Below the pieces are notes generated by a model that was not told the DNA's origin, did not search any database, and worked only from the letters and a program-made list of their open reading frames with translations. A DNA stretch of 8,982 nucleotides from an uncultured Anaerolineaceae bacterium (GTDB lineage Bacteria; Chloroflexota; Anaerolineae; Anaerolineales; Anaerolineaceae): assembly GCA_937890875.1 (NCBI GenBank), contig CALAEB010000252.1, positions 1 through 8,982 on the forward strand. The letters are read 5' to 3'. The first letter of the stretch is position 1; each line of letters begins with the position of its first letter. Shown piece after piece: positions 1 through 6,223 of this stretch. The position numbers and the translations under genes are program-made.

Positions 1-345
1 ATCGGTGAAAACGGCGCCACGCTGTCCGGCGGCGAACGGCAGCGCATTTCCATCGCCCGCGCGCTATTAAAGGACGCGCCGATCATTCTGTTGGATGAAG
101 CCACCGCTTCGCTGGATGTGGAAAACGAAACGCTGATCCAATCCGCACTTTCGACGCTGATCCGGGACAAGACCGTCCTGGTCATCGCCCACCGCATGCG
201 CACCGTGTCCGGCGCGCATAAAATCGTCGTCCTGCAGGAGGGGAAAGTCGCCGAAGAGGGCAGCCATCAATCCTTGCTGAACCAAAACGGACTTTATGCC
301 CACCTTTTTGCGCTGCAGCAAAAAGCCGGCGCCTGGACGCTGTAA
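1..345 (+). CDS. ABC half-transporter (permease/ATPase), C-terminal 114 residues only
   Basis: The reading frame is open from base 1 to a TAA at 343-345, so the gene starts upstream of the window and only the last part of its nucleotide-binding domain is present. Visible in order are the ABC signature LSGGE (residues 8-12 of the fragment), Walker B IILLDEA (28-34) with catalytic Glu33, the D-loop SLD (37-39) and the H-loop His64 in VIAHR. The TTG at 91 is inside Walker B and is not a start. The stretch SLDVENE followed by VIAHRMRT, and the short tail GAWTL, fit exporter-fold (type IV) half-transporters of the YbtQ/IrtB-like kind; this is from memory of the family. It differs clearly from both ABC genes at 4448-7964, so it is not a simple duplicate. 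Only 45 nt separate it from the next gene, so it is probably in the same operon as the ECF genes. The partner half and the membrane domain are not visible. Confidence 0.93.
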   Translation: MGENGATLSGGERQRISIARALLKDAPIILLDEATASLDVENETLIQSALSTLIRDKTVLVIAHRMRTVSGAHKIVVLQEGKVAEEGSHQSLLNQNGLYAHLFALQQKAGAWTL

Positions 346-355
346 ACGATACAAA

Positions 356-369
356 CCGGCAAATGCCGG
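356..369 (+). repeat. Short inverted repeat between ABC gene and ECF S-component
   Basis: CCGGC (356-360) and GCCGG (365-369) are perfect complements around an AAAT loop, giving a small 5-bp GC-rich hairpin in the 45-nt gap. No T-run follows, so it is not a convincing terminator. It lies just upstream of the ribosome binding site TCGGAG (375-380) of the next gene. It might separate or stabilise two parts of one transcript; that is inference, and such a short repeat could be chance. Confidence 0.35.
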
Positions 370-390
370 AGAAATCGGAGAAAATTTGTA

Positions 391-972
391 ATGGATAACA
401 AGCTTAACGCCAAAGATCTGATCAACGTGGGTCTTTTCACGGCGATTTATTTCGTACTCTTTTTTGTTGCCGGCATGATCGGATATATTCCGTTCTTTAT
501 GCTGCTGCTTCCGTTTCTGCTGCCGCTGATCACCGGCATCCCTTTCATGCTGTTTCTCACGAAAGTGAAAAAATTCGGCATGGTCACGATTATGGGAATC
601 ATCATCAGCCTGTTGATGTTCGCCACCGGGCATGGCTGGCCGGTACTTGTGACGGGGATCGGCTGCGCGCTGATCGCCGACCTGATCTTCAAATCCGGTG
701 AATATAAGAGCTGGAAGAAAACGGTGATCGGGTTCTGCGTCTTCAGCGGGTGGTGCATCGGCGCGATGCTGCCCATGTGGATCATGCGGGACGCCTATTT
801 TGAACAGATGCGCGCCGGATACGGCAATGAATACACCGATACATTGATGGGGCTGATGACCAATTGGGTGTTTCCCATCCTGATCGTTCTGCTGATCATT
901 GGCGGGATTATCGGCGCCAACATCGGAAGGGCCAGCCTGAAGAAGCATTTTCAAAGGGCGGGCATCGTCTAA
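391..972 (+). CDS. MptD-family (Trep_Strep) ECF transporter S-component
   Basis: This 193-residue, very hydrophobic protein is the probable substrate-binding membrane subunit of an energy-coupling factor (ECF) importer. About five to six membrane segments are apparent (roughly residues 11-31, 33-57, 62-80, 84-100, 111-130 and 158-180), with charged loops such as KVKK (58-61) and a basic C-terminus. The length and the pattern around FATGHGWPV (77-85) match what I recall of the MptD/Trep_Strep family. No experimentally fixed substrate can be assigned; members occur near iron, haem or metallophore genes, and other cofactors are possible. ATG 391 is chosen because GGAG (377-380) lies 10 nt upstream. 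The stop TAA (970-972) shares its A with the ATG of the EcfT gene, implying translational coupling. The direct neighbours (EcfT and a double ATPase) make it a dedicated, group I-style ECF system rather than one sharing a common module. Confidence 0.87.
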   Translation: MDNKLNAKDLINVGLFTAIYFVLFFVAGMIGYIPFFMLLLPFLLPLITGIPFMLFLTKVKKFGMVTIMGIIISLLMFATGHGWPVLVTGIGCALIADLIFKSGEYKSWKKTVIGFCVFSGWCIGAMLPMWIMRDAYFEQMRAGYGNEYTDTLMGLMTNWVFPILIVLLIIGGIIGANIGRASLKKHFQRAGIV

Positions 973-1715
973 TGCAGGCACAGCTTTTTCAAAGCGCGCC
1001 GATTAACACCTCCCTGCGCCTGGATCCGCGCACAAAACTGCTGATGATGTTCATCCTCAGCGTCATTATGATCAACGGCGATATCCGGGGAAAGGCAGTC
1101 TATATCCGCCTGGTATTAGCGGTCATTCCTTTTATCCTCCTGCTTTTCAGCGGGAGGATAAAAGCCTCCCTGTTCTATGCCGCGTTATATGCCGCGGTCT
1201 GGTTCGCGGAGGCCTTCCTGGTCTACACAACGAGCGGAGCCGCAAACATCCTGATCGTGATGCTGGCCGGGATGGTGGGGCGCTTCATTCCCTGCGCAGT
1301 AATGGGATATTATCTGATGACGACCACACGTGTCAGCGAATTTGTTGCGGCGATGGAGCAAATTCATATGCCGCGGGCCATCATTATCCCGCTTTCCGTA
1401 ATGTTTCGCTTCTTTCCCACCATCGCAGAGGAATCGAGGGCGATCAATGATGCCATGCGTATGCGGGGGATCGGCATCAACAGTCTTTCAAAGAATCCGG
1501 TCGCATTGTTTGAATATCGCCTGATTCCGCTCTTGATGTCGATCGTGAAAATCGGCGGCGAACTATCCGCCGCTGCCCTCACCAGAGGGCTCGGCGGCCC
1601 GGTCAAACGGACCAACATCTGCAAAATCGGCTTTGGTGTCTGGGATTTCTGCATGGCCGCCGTCATGATCGCCGCGCTGGCAGCCTATGTCCTCATCCAG
1701 CGGGGAACGTTATGA
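972..1715 (+). CDS. ecfT: ECF transporter transmembrane component T (EcfT/CbiQ family)
   Basis: This 247-residue integral membrane protein should couple ATP hydrolysis by the downstream ATPase to movement of the S-component. Hydrophobic segments cover about residues 22-36, 44-60, 66-85, 92-115 and 225-243. The cytoplasmic coupling helices carry the two Arg-Gly motifs typical of EcfT: MRMRG (162-166) and LTRGLGG (203-209). A DPRTK stretch (18-22) near the N-terminus is also common in the family. ATG 972 is chosen because it overlaps the TAA of the S-component gene (TAATG); the open frame extends upstream to about 864 but only as an out-of-frame overlap with that gene. The 3' end overlaps the ATPase gene by ATGA. 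No strong ribosome binding site is visible, so translation probably depends on coupling to the preceding gene. Confidence 0.9.
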   Translation: MQAQLFQSAPINTSLRLDPRTKLLMMFILSVIMINGDIRGKAVYIRLVLAVIPFILLLFSGRIKASLFYAALYAAVWFAEAFLVYTTSGAANILIVMLAGMVGRFIPCAVMGYYLMTTTRVSEFVAAMEQIHMPRAIIIPLSVMFRFFPTIAEESRAINDAMRMRGIGINSLSKNPVALFEYRLIPLLMSIVKIGGELSAAALTRGLGGPVKRTNICKIGFGVWDFCMAAVMIAALAAYVLIQRGTL

Positions 1716-3187
1716 TCACACTGAGTAACGTCTCGTTTTCCTATGAACAGGGTGAACAGGAAGGGTGCCTTCGGGATGTCAGCCTGACCATTCAGGCTGG
1801 AGAGGTGATTCTCCTCTGCGGTGAATCCGGCTGCGGCAAAACAACATTGACCCGGCTCATTAACGGGCTGATCCCGCATTATTATGAAGACGGGAAAGAG
1901 ATTTCCCAATTGCCGCTGTATGAAACGGCTAAACTGGTCGGTTCCGTGTTTCAAAACCCGCGTTCGCAGTTTTTCAATGTGGACACCACCAGCGAGCTGG
2001 CCTTCGGTGCCGAAAACCTGGGATACCCCGTTACTGAGATCGAACAGCGTGTCGCGCAAACCATCAGCGAATTCCAAATCGAGCCGTTGATGGAGCGGAA
2101 TATTTTCCGGCTCTCGGGCGGTGAAAAGCAGAAAATCGCTTGTGCCTCCGTTGCAGTCTGCACGCCGCCTGTTTTCGTACTGGATGAACCGACCTCCAAT
2201 CTGGATGCCGCGGCCATTGACGAGATACGCCGCCTGATCGGCATCTGGAAAAGCCAGGGCAAGACTGTTGTCGTCGCGGAACACCGGCTGCACTTCCTGC
2301 GCGATCTGGCTGACCGGGCTGTCTATATGCGGCAGGGACGGATCGAAAGAATATTCAGTGTGCAGGAACTGAAAGCGCTGTCTCAGCCGCAGCTTGAACA
2401 GATGGGGCTGCGCCCGTTATGGCTGGAAAACCTGACCATAAACCGCGATCCGGTTCATGGAACAGGCGGCAGCCTGGATTTGCCGCGTTTATTCTTTTCG
2501 CACGACCACCGGGAAACGCCAACACTGGATGTAAAAGATTTAAATGTCCCGGCAGGAGCTGTCATCGCGGTCATTGGGCACAATGGCGCAGGAAAATCCA
2601 CTTTTGCCAGATGCCTCTGCGGGTTGGAAAAGCGCGCGAAAGGCGCGCTTCAGTTCCATGCGTCGGTAATGAACGCAAAACAGCGGCTGAAGAATTGTTA
2701 TATGGTCATGCAGGATGTCAACCATCAGCTTTTTACGGAGAGCGTCCTGGATGAAGTACTGTTGAGCATGGCGGAGAAGGATGAAACGAAAGCGGAAAAA
2801 ATATTGGAAAGTCTCGACTTATCGCACCTGAAAACGCTGCATCCCATGTCGCTCTCAGGCGGACAAAAACAGCGGGTCGCCATCGCCGCCGCGATCGCCA
2901 GCGAAAGGGAGATTATCATCCTGGATGAACCGACAAGCGGCCTTGATCTCCGGCACATGCGGGAGGTGGCTCAAAACCTCCGTCGATTGGCTAAAATGGG
3001 AAAAACGCTGTTTGTGATCACCCACGATCCCGAACTGATTCTTTCCTGCTGTACGCACCTGATCCAATTCGAGAACGGCAAAGTTGTCCTCAATGAAGCG
3101 CTTGACGCCCGCGGTGCGGAAAAAATGCTGCACTATTTCCTCGATGCAGGAAAAAAACGGGCGGAATATACGGAGGAAACGATCTAA
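1712..3187 (+). CDS. ECF transporter ATPase with two fused nucleotide-binding domains
   Basis: The 491-residue protein carries both ATPase halves of an ECF importer on one chain. Domain 1: Walker A GESGCGKT (37-44), Q-loop Gln81, signature LSGGE (134-138), Walker B VFVLDEP (154-160), H-loop His191. Domain 2: Walker A GHNGAGKST (289-297), Q-loop Gln334, signature LSGGQ (381-385), Walker B IIILDEP (401-407), H-loop His438. Both catalytic glutamates (Glu159, Glu406) are present, so both sites look competent. It would sit on the cytoplasmic face of EcfT. The ATG at 1712 overlaps the EcfT stop (ATGA), and GGGGA about 6 nt upstream may help initiation. Oddity: after IPHYYE (54-59) the chain goes straight to DGKEISQ, whereas relatives as I recall them have about 9-11 more residues (a GxxTGxVxxDG-type segment) there. 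The reading frame is kept. The neighbours at 391 and 972 supply the membrane parts. Confidence 0.92.
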   Translation: MITLSNVSFSYEQGEQEGCLRDVSLTIQAGEVILLCGESGCGKTTLTRLINGLIPHYYEDGKEISQLPLYETAKLVGSVFQNPRSQFFNVDTTSELAFGAENLGYPVTEIEQRVAQTISEFQIEPLMERNIFRLSGGEKQKIACASVAVCTPPVFVLDEPTSNLDAAAIDEIRRLIGIWKSQGKTVVVAEHRLHFLRDLADRAVYMRQGRIERIFSVQELKALSQPQLEQMGLRPLWLENLTINRDPVHGTGGSLDLPRLFFSHDHRETPTLDVKDLNVPAGAVIAVIGHNGAGKSTFARCLCGLEKRAKGALQFHASVMNAKQRLKNCYMVMQDVNHQLFTESVLDEVLLSMAEKDETKAEKILESLDLSHLKTLHPMSLSGGQKQRVAIAAAIASEREIIILDEPTSGLDLRHMREVAQNLRRLAKMGKTLFVITHDPELILSCCTHLIQFENGKVVLNEALDARGAEKMLHYFLDAGKKRAEYTEETI

Positions 3188-3189
3188 GT

Positions 3190-4143
3190 ATGTCTCTGGA
3201 AGATTCCGTTCATTTGGGCGAAAATGTGTCGCTGGTCCACAGGGATGATACCCGCTCCGTTTATAAACTGCAGGACCCGACCGGGGAAGGCTTGATGACC
3301 AGTTATACCGTTTTCTCCGGCATCAATCTGCTTTTCCACGATTTTCATACTGGTCATTGCCGGTCCTATTTCCAAACCAATGTGCCGCTTTTCTGCATCG
3401 ATCATTGCCGGGAAGGACGTCTGGAGTGGGAGATGCGAAACGGCAGCTGTCTGTATATGGAGGCGGGTGATCTGCAAATGGACTCACGCGTCCGGCACAG
3501 CGGAATGTTTCAATTCCCGCTGCGTCATTATCATGGGATCACTATCTCCATCTGTGTGGATGAAGCGGCTGCCGTGCTATCCGGCGTTCTGGAGGGTTTT
3601 CATGTGGACGTCGGCGCACTGCGGAGCAAATTTTGCCGGGACGACCGGCCTTTTATCATCCGGGCCGGCCCCGGTATCGAGCATATTTTTTCGGAACTGT
3701 ATTCGGTAGCGGAGGATATCCGGGGCCCCTTTTTTAAAATTAAAGTACTGGAGCTTTTGCTGTTTCTGAGCACACTGGATGTCCCGCCGGGAGCCGGAGA
3801 ACGTCCCTACTTTTACAAGACACAAGTGGAAAAGGCAAAAGCGATCATGGCGCTGATCACCGCGAATCCTGAACAACGTTATACGCTGGAGGAGCTTTCC
3901 GCGAAGTTTGATTTTCCGATAACTTCGATGAAGAATTGTTTCCGGGCCGTCTACGGAACCTCCATATACGCATCCATGAAAACCTACCGGATGAACGCGG
4001 CAGCCGTTCGCATCCATAAAACGAAAGACAGCATCACTGCCATCGCGCTGCAGATGGGTTATGAAAATGCCAGCAAATTTTCCGCCTCATTCAAGTCGGT
4101 CATCGGCATGACGCCGTCTGAATACCGGAAGTCGGTTGTCTGA
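3190..4143 (+). CDS. AraC-family transcriptional regulator
   Basis: This 317-residue protein is a probable ligand-responsive DNA-binding activator. The C-terminal part, about residues 212-315, is an AraC/XylS double helix-turn-helix domain: the first helix pair lies near YTLEELSAKFDFPITSMKNCF (231-251) and the second near ITAIALQMGYENASKFSASF (282-301), followed by the family-typical IGMTPSEYRK (305-314). The N-terminal ~200 residues form a sensor region I cannot name; it contains a His/Cys-rich stretch (His50, His53, His56, Cys57, Cys69, His72, Cys73). ATG 3190 follows the ATPase stop by 2 nt, with GGAGG at 3172-3176 lying 13 nt upstream, so it is probably cotranscribed with the ECF genes. 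Downstream, 4148-4198 has the layout of a promoter it could activate, driving the ABC pair. The position next to an exporter-fold ABC pair resembles ybtA-ybtPQ (established example); regulation of this locus is inferred. Confidence 0.92.
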   Translation: MSLEDSVHLGENVSLVHRDDTRSVYKLQDPTGEGLMTSYTVFSGINLLFHDFHTGHCRSYFQTNVPLFCIDHCREGRLEWEMRNGSCLYMEAGDLQMDSRVRHSGMFQFPLRHYHGITISICVDEAAAVLSGVLEGFHVDVGALRSKFCRDDRPFIIRAGPGIEHIFSELYSVAEDIRGPFFKIKVLELLLFLSTLDVPPGAGERPYFYKTQVEKAKAIMALITANPEQRYTLEELSAKFDFPITSMKNCFRAVYGTSIYASMKTYRMNAAAVRIHKTKDSITAIALQMGYENASKFSASFKSVIGMTPSEYRKSVV

Positions 4144-4147
4144 ATGG

Positions 4148-4198
4148 AGCAAACACCTTCGTTTTGGAGTAGCAAACAGGAAGCATTTACGCTATGAT
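4148..4198 (+). promoter_or_regulatory. Candidate activator-dependent promoter with direct-repeat operator
   Basis: The 8-mer AGCAAACA occurs twice, at 4148-4155 and 4171-4178, a period of 23 bp (about two helical turns). A good -10 hexamer TATGAT follows at 4193-4198. The place where a -35 box would be (about 4170-4175) is filled by the second repeat and shows no TTGACA-like sequence. This is the arrangement expected where an AraC-type activator binds direct half-sites and replaces -35 contacts; AraC itself uses half-sites containing TAGCA, and the second copy here reads TAGCA. The site begins just 5 nt after the AraC-type gene stops and precedes the ABC pair by about 250 nt. What is seen is the repeat and the -10; the activator role is inference. 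Confidence 0.45.
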
Positions 4199-4266
4199 AG
4201 TGGCGGTTTGCAATCACTAACTTTCCGCTTTCGGCGGGGACCGCAAGGCACCAAATTATTCAAAAA

Positions 4267-4435
4267 GATTTTTCAAAAAAACAACTTCCCGATTACTGTT
4301 TCAGGAATTCGGAACTTGGACGATCTTTTCGAATAAAGCGGTAAACCTTGTTGTTGTTTTGGTTTTATACGAAGCGCAAAAACAAAACAACAACGAAGAG
4401 ACTTTCTCAAAAATTAAATTCCTGATTGCTGCTTG
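4267..4435 (+). repeat. Imperfect direct repeat, two 36-nt copies
   Basis: Segments 4267-4302 and 4400-4435 align without gaps at about 25 of 36 positions, best over TTCCxGATTxCTGxTT. The copies are 133 nt apart. The second copy runs up to the ribosome binding site of the ABC gene. They could be degenerate protein-binding sites or a partial duplication of the leader; part of the match is only A/T-rich runs. Confidence 0.3.
4348..4396 (+). repeat. Long AT-rich hairpin upstream of the ABC pair
   Basis: GTTGTTGTTTTG (4350-4361) and CAAAACAACAAC (4383-4394) are perfect 12-nt complements. Pairing continues inward after one G-A mismatch (4362/4382) with TTTT (4363-4366) to AAAA (4378-4381), and outward with a T-G and a T-A pair, leaving an 11-nt loop (4367-4377). 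No T-run follows, so it does not look like a normal terminator. It could be an operator for a dimeric protein (inverted repeat) or an RNA structure in the leader that affects stability or translation. It ends about 50 nt before the ABC start codon. Confidence 0.6.
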
Positions 4436-4447
4436 GGAGGTGAACAG

Positions 4448-6223
4448 ATGAATGAACATGGTACCTTTTGTACCATCTATCGATTTGCGCAGGAATGCAG
4501 AGGCAAAATGCTGGCATCCATTTTGTGCGCAATCATCAGCGTGGCGGGTGGTCTGATTCCTTATTGGGCCGTTTACCGGATCATCCTGCTCTTTTTTGAA
4601 GGGACGCCGTCAACAGGTTCGATTTTGCTGTGGGCCGGTGTCGCTGCCGCCGGTTATCTGATAAAACTGGTGTTTTATGGGATATCGACAACATTATCCC
4701 ATCGGTCGGCTTACCAGATTCTCGAGAGCCTTCGCCTTGCCATGACGCGCAGGCTGATGGAAGCGCCGCTTGGCGTCGTACTCGGGAATACGGCAGGCAA
4801 GCTCAAAAACATCATCGTTGACCGTGTCGAAACCATTGAGCTGCCGCTGGCCCATATGATACCGGAGGGCATCTCCAATCTGCTGCTGCCGGCAGCGGTA
4901 TTGATCTATATGGTCTTTCTGGACTGGCGGATGGCATTGGCTTCCTTGCTCTGCGTTCCGCTGGGCGCAATTGTTTACACAGTGATGATGCGAAATTACA
5001 ACAGCCAGTACGCCGCCTATATGGAAGCCAGCAACCACGTCAACAGCGTTATCGTGGAATATGTCGAGGGCATCGAAGTGATTAAGGCTTTCAACCAATC
5101 CACCGGTTCCTACGAGAAATTCGCAAAGTCGGTACACTCATTTAAAGAATTTACCCTGGCCTGGTTCCGGAGCACCTGGAAGCTCATGAACCTGGGCGGC
5201 GCCATATTGCCCTCCACCCTGCTGGGGATTCTGCCGGTCGGGATGCTGCTTTACATCGACGGCAGCCTGACGCCTGCGGAATTGACACTGTGTATGATCC
5301 TGTCCCTGAGCATCATCGCTCCGGTCACCTGGTTCACCACGGCTGTCAACGACTGGAAATCCGTTGAATATGCGATCCATGATGCGAATGAATTGCTGAC
5401 GCTGCCCGTTCTGCCGGATACAGCGGAGCCTGCTGCGCTTTCATCTTATCATGTACGGCTTCAGGACGTGTGTTTCCGGTATAACGACAGGGACGGCGAC
5501 GTGCTCCACAACATCAACCTGGACCTGCCCGCGGGCAGTTTCACCGCGCTGGTCGGTCCTTCCGGCGGAGGAAAATCTACCGTGGCCCGGTTGATCGCCC
5601 GCTTTTGGGACGTGGGCAGCGGAAAAATCGCCATCAGCGGGATCGATATCCGGCAGATTCCGCTGGCACAACTCTCCGAATTGGTCAGCTTTGTCACACA
5701 GGACAATTTTCTTTTCAATTGCTCATTGCTGGAGAATATCCGGTTGGGCAAACCTTCGGCCTCTAACGAAGAGGTGTATGCCGCCGCCCGCGCCGCCCAA
5801 TGTGAGGAATTTATCTCCCGGCTGGACCTCGGATGGGCTACCTCTGCGGGAGAGGCGGGGAGTAAACTCTCAGGTGGAGAGCGTCAGCGGGTCGCCATTG
5901 CGCGGGCGATCCTGAAAAATGCTCCGATCGTTATTCTCGATGAGGCGACCGCTTTCACCGACCCAGAAAATGAAGATAAACTCCAGCGTTCAATTGCGGC
6001 GCTGACGAAGGGCAAGACGCTGCTGGTCATCGCCCATCGGCTTTCCACGATCAAAAATGCGGACCAGATCGTCCTGCTGGACCAGGGCCGGATCGCCGCA
6101 TCCGGAACCCAGGAGGAGCTTCTGGTAAACAGCCCGCTGTACCGCGAAATGTGGAACGCGCATATCGGTGCAAAAGCGTGGGCGGCAAACAGTGGGATGA
6201 AAGGAGGAATCGTCCATGTTTAA
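4448..6223 (+). CDS. Exporter-fold ABC half-transporter (permease/ATPase), first of a pair
   Basis: This 591-residue membrane protein joins a six-helix ABC membrane domain (segments near 22-48, 58-80, 140-160, 163-181, 252-270 and 279-299) to an ATPase domain: Walker A GPSGGGKST (370-378), Q-loop Gln418, signature LSGGE (474-478), Walker B IVILDEA (494-500) with Glu499, and H-loop His530. The D-loop region reads TAFTDPENE (501-509), where most exporters have S-L/V-D; a TAFADPENE-like form is, as I recall, usual in the YbtP/IrtA-like group. It has no N-terminal siderophore-interacting domain such as that of mycobacterial IrtA. ATG 4448 is preferred over the TTG at 4433 because GGGAGGTG lies about 6 nt upstream of it. 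It overlaps the next gene by 8 nt, pointing to a heterodimer. Direction of transport cannot be read from the fold; import of a chelated metal or cofactor is inferred from the AraC and ECF neighbours, and drug or lipid export remains possible. Confidence 0.92.
   Translation: MNEHGTFCTIYRFAQECRGKMLASILCAIISVAGGLIPYWAVYRIILLFFEGTPSTGSILLWAGVAAAGYLIKLVFYGISTTLSHRSAYQILESLRLAMTRRLMEAPLGVVLGNTAGKLKNIIVDRVETIELPLAHMIPEGISNLLLPAAVLIYMVFLDWRMALASLLCVPLGAIVYTVMMRNYNSQYAAYMEASNHVNSVIVEYVEGIEVIKAFNQSTGSYEKFAKSVHSFKEFTLAWFRSTWKLMNLGGAILPSTLLGILPVGMLLYIDGSLTPAELTLCMILSLSIIAPVTWFTTAVNDWKSVEYAIHDANELLTLPVLPDTAEPAALSSYHVRLQDVCFRYNDRDGDVLHNINLDLPAGSFTALVGPSGGGKSTVARLIARFWDVGSGKIAISGIDIRQIPLAQLSELVSFVTQDNFLFNCSLLENIRLGKPSASNEEVYAAARAAQCEEFISRLDLGWATSAGEAGSKLSGGERQRVAIARAILKNAPIVILDEATAFTDPENEDKLQRSIAALTKGKTLLVIAHRLSTIKNADQIVLLDQGRIAASGTQEELLVNSPLYREMWNAHIGAKAWAANSGMKGGIVHV

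Larger units (their letters stand above)
4199..4447 (+). other. Long structured 5' leader of the ABC pair
   Basis: If transcription starts a few bases after the -10 at 4193-4198, the ABC pair has a leader of about 240 nt with no credible gene. It contains a nested GC inverted repeat, GCGGT (4203-4207) with ACCGC (4240-4244) enclosing CCGC (4225-4228) with GCGG (4234-4237); the GCGG at 4203-4206 could alternatively pair with CCGC at 4225-4228. The rest is AT-rich with runs of A and T, the hairpin at 4348-4396 and a ribosome binding site GGGAGGTG starting at 4435, about 6 nt before ATG 4448. I do not recognise a known riboswitch class. Low GC relative to the flanking genes is evident. Confidence 0.4.

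Noticed and set aside
864..971. Upstream extension of EcfT to 864
   Set aside because: The extra 36 codons overlap the S-component gene out of frame and look random; ATG 972 gives the usual EcfT N-terminus and a TAATG junction.
67..981. 304-codon open frame on the minus strand
   Set aside because: Antisense to the ABC fragment and the ECF S-component, with low-complexity charged composition; the sense genes are clearly real.
4136..4336. 66-codon + strand frame overlapping the end of the AraC gene
   Set aside because: Starts at a TTG inside the regulator's last codons without a ribosome binding site, has biased composition, and covers the promoter and leader elements.
4433..4447. TTG 4433 as the start of the first complete ABC gene
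   Set aside because: The TTG overlaps the ribosome binding site GGGAGGTG itself, while ATG 4448 lies at ideal spacing from it.
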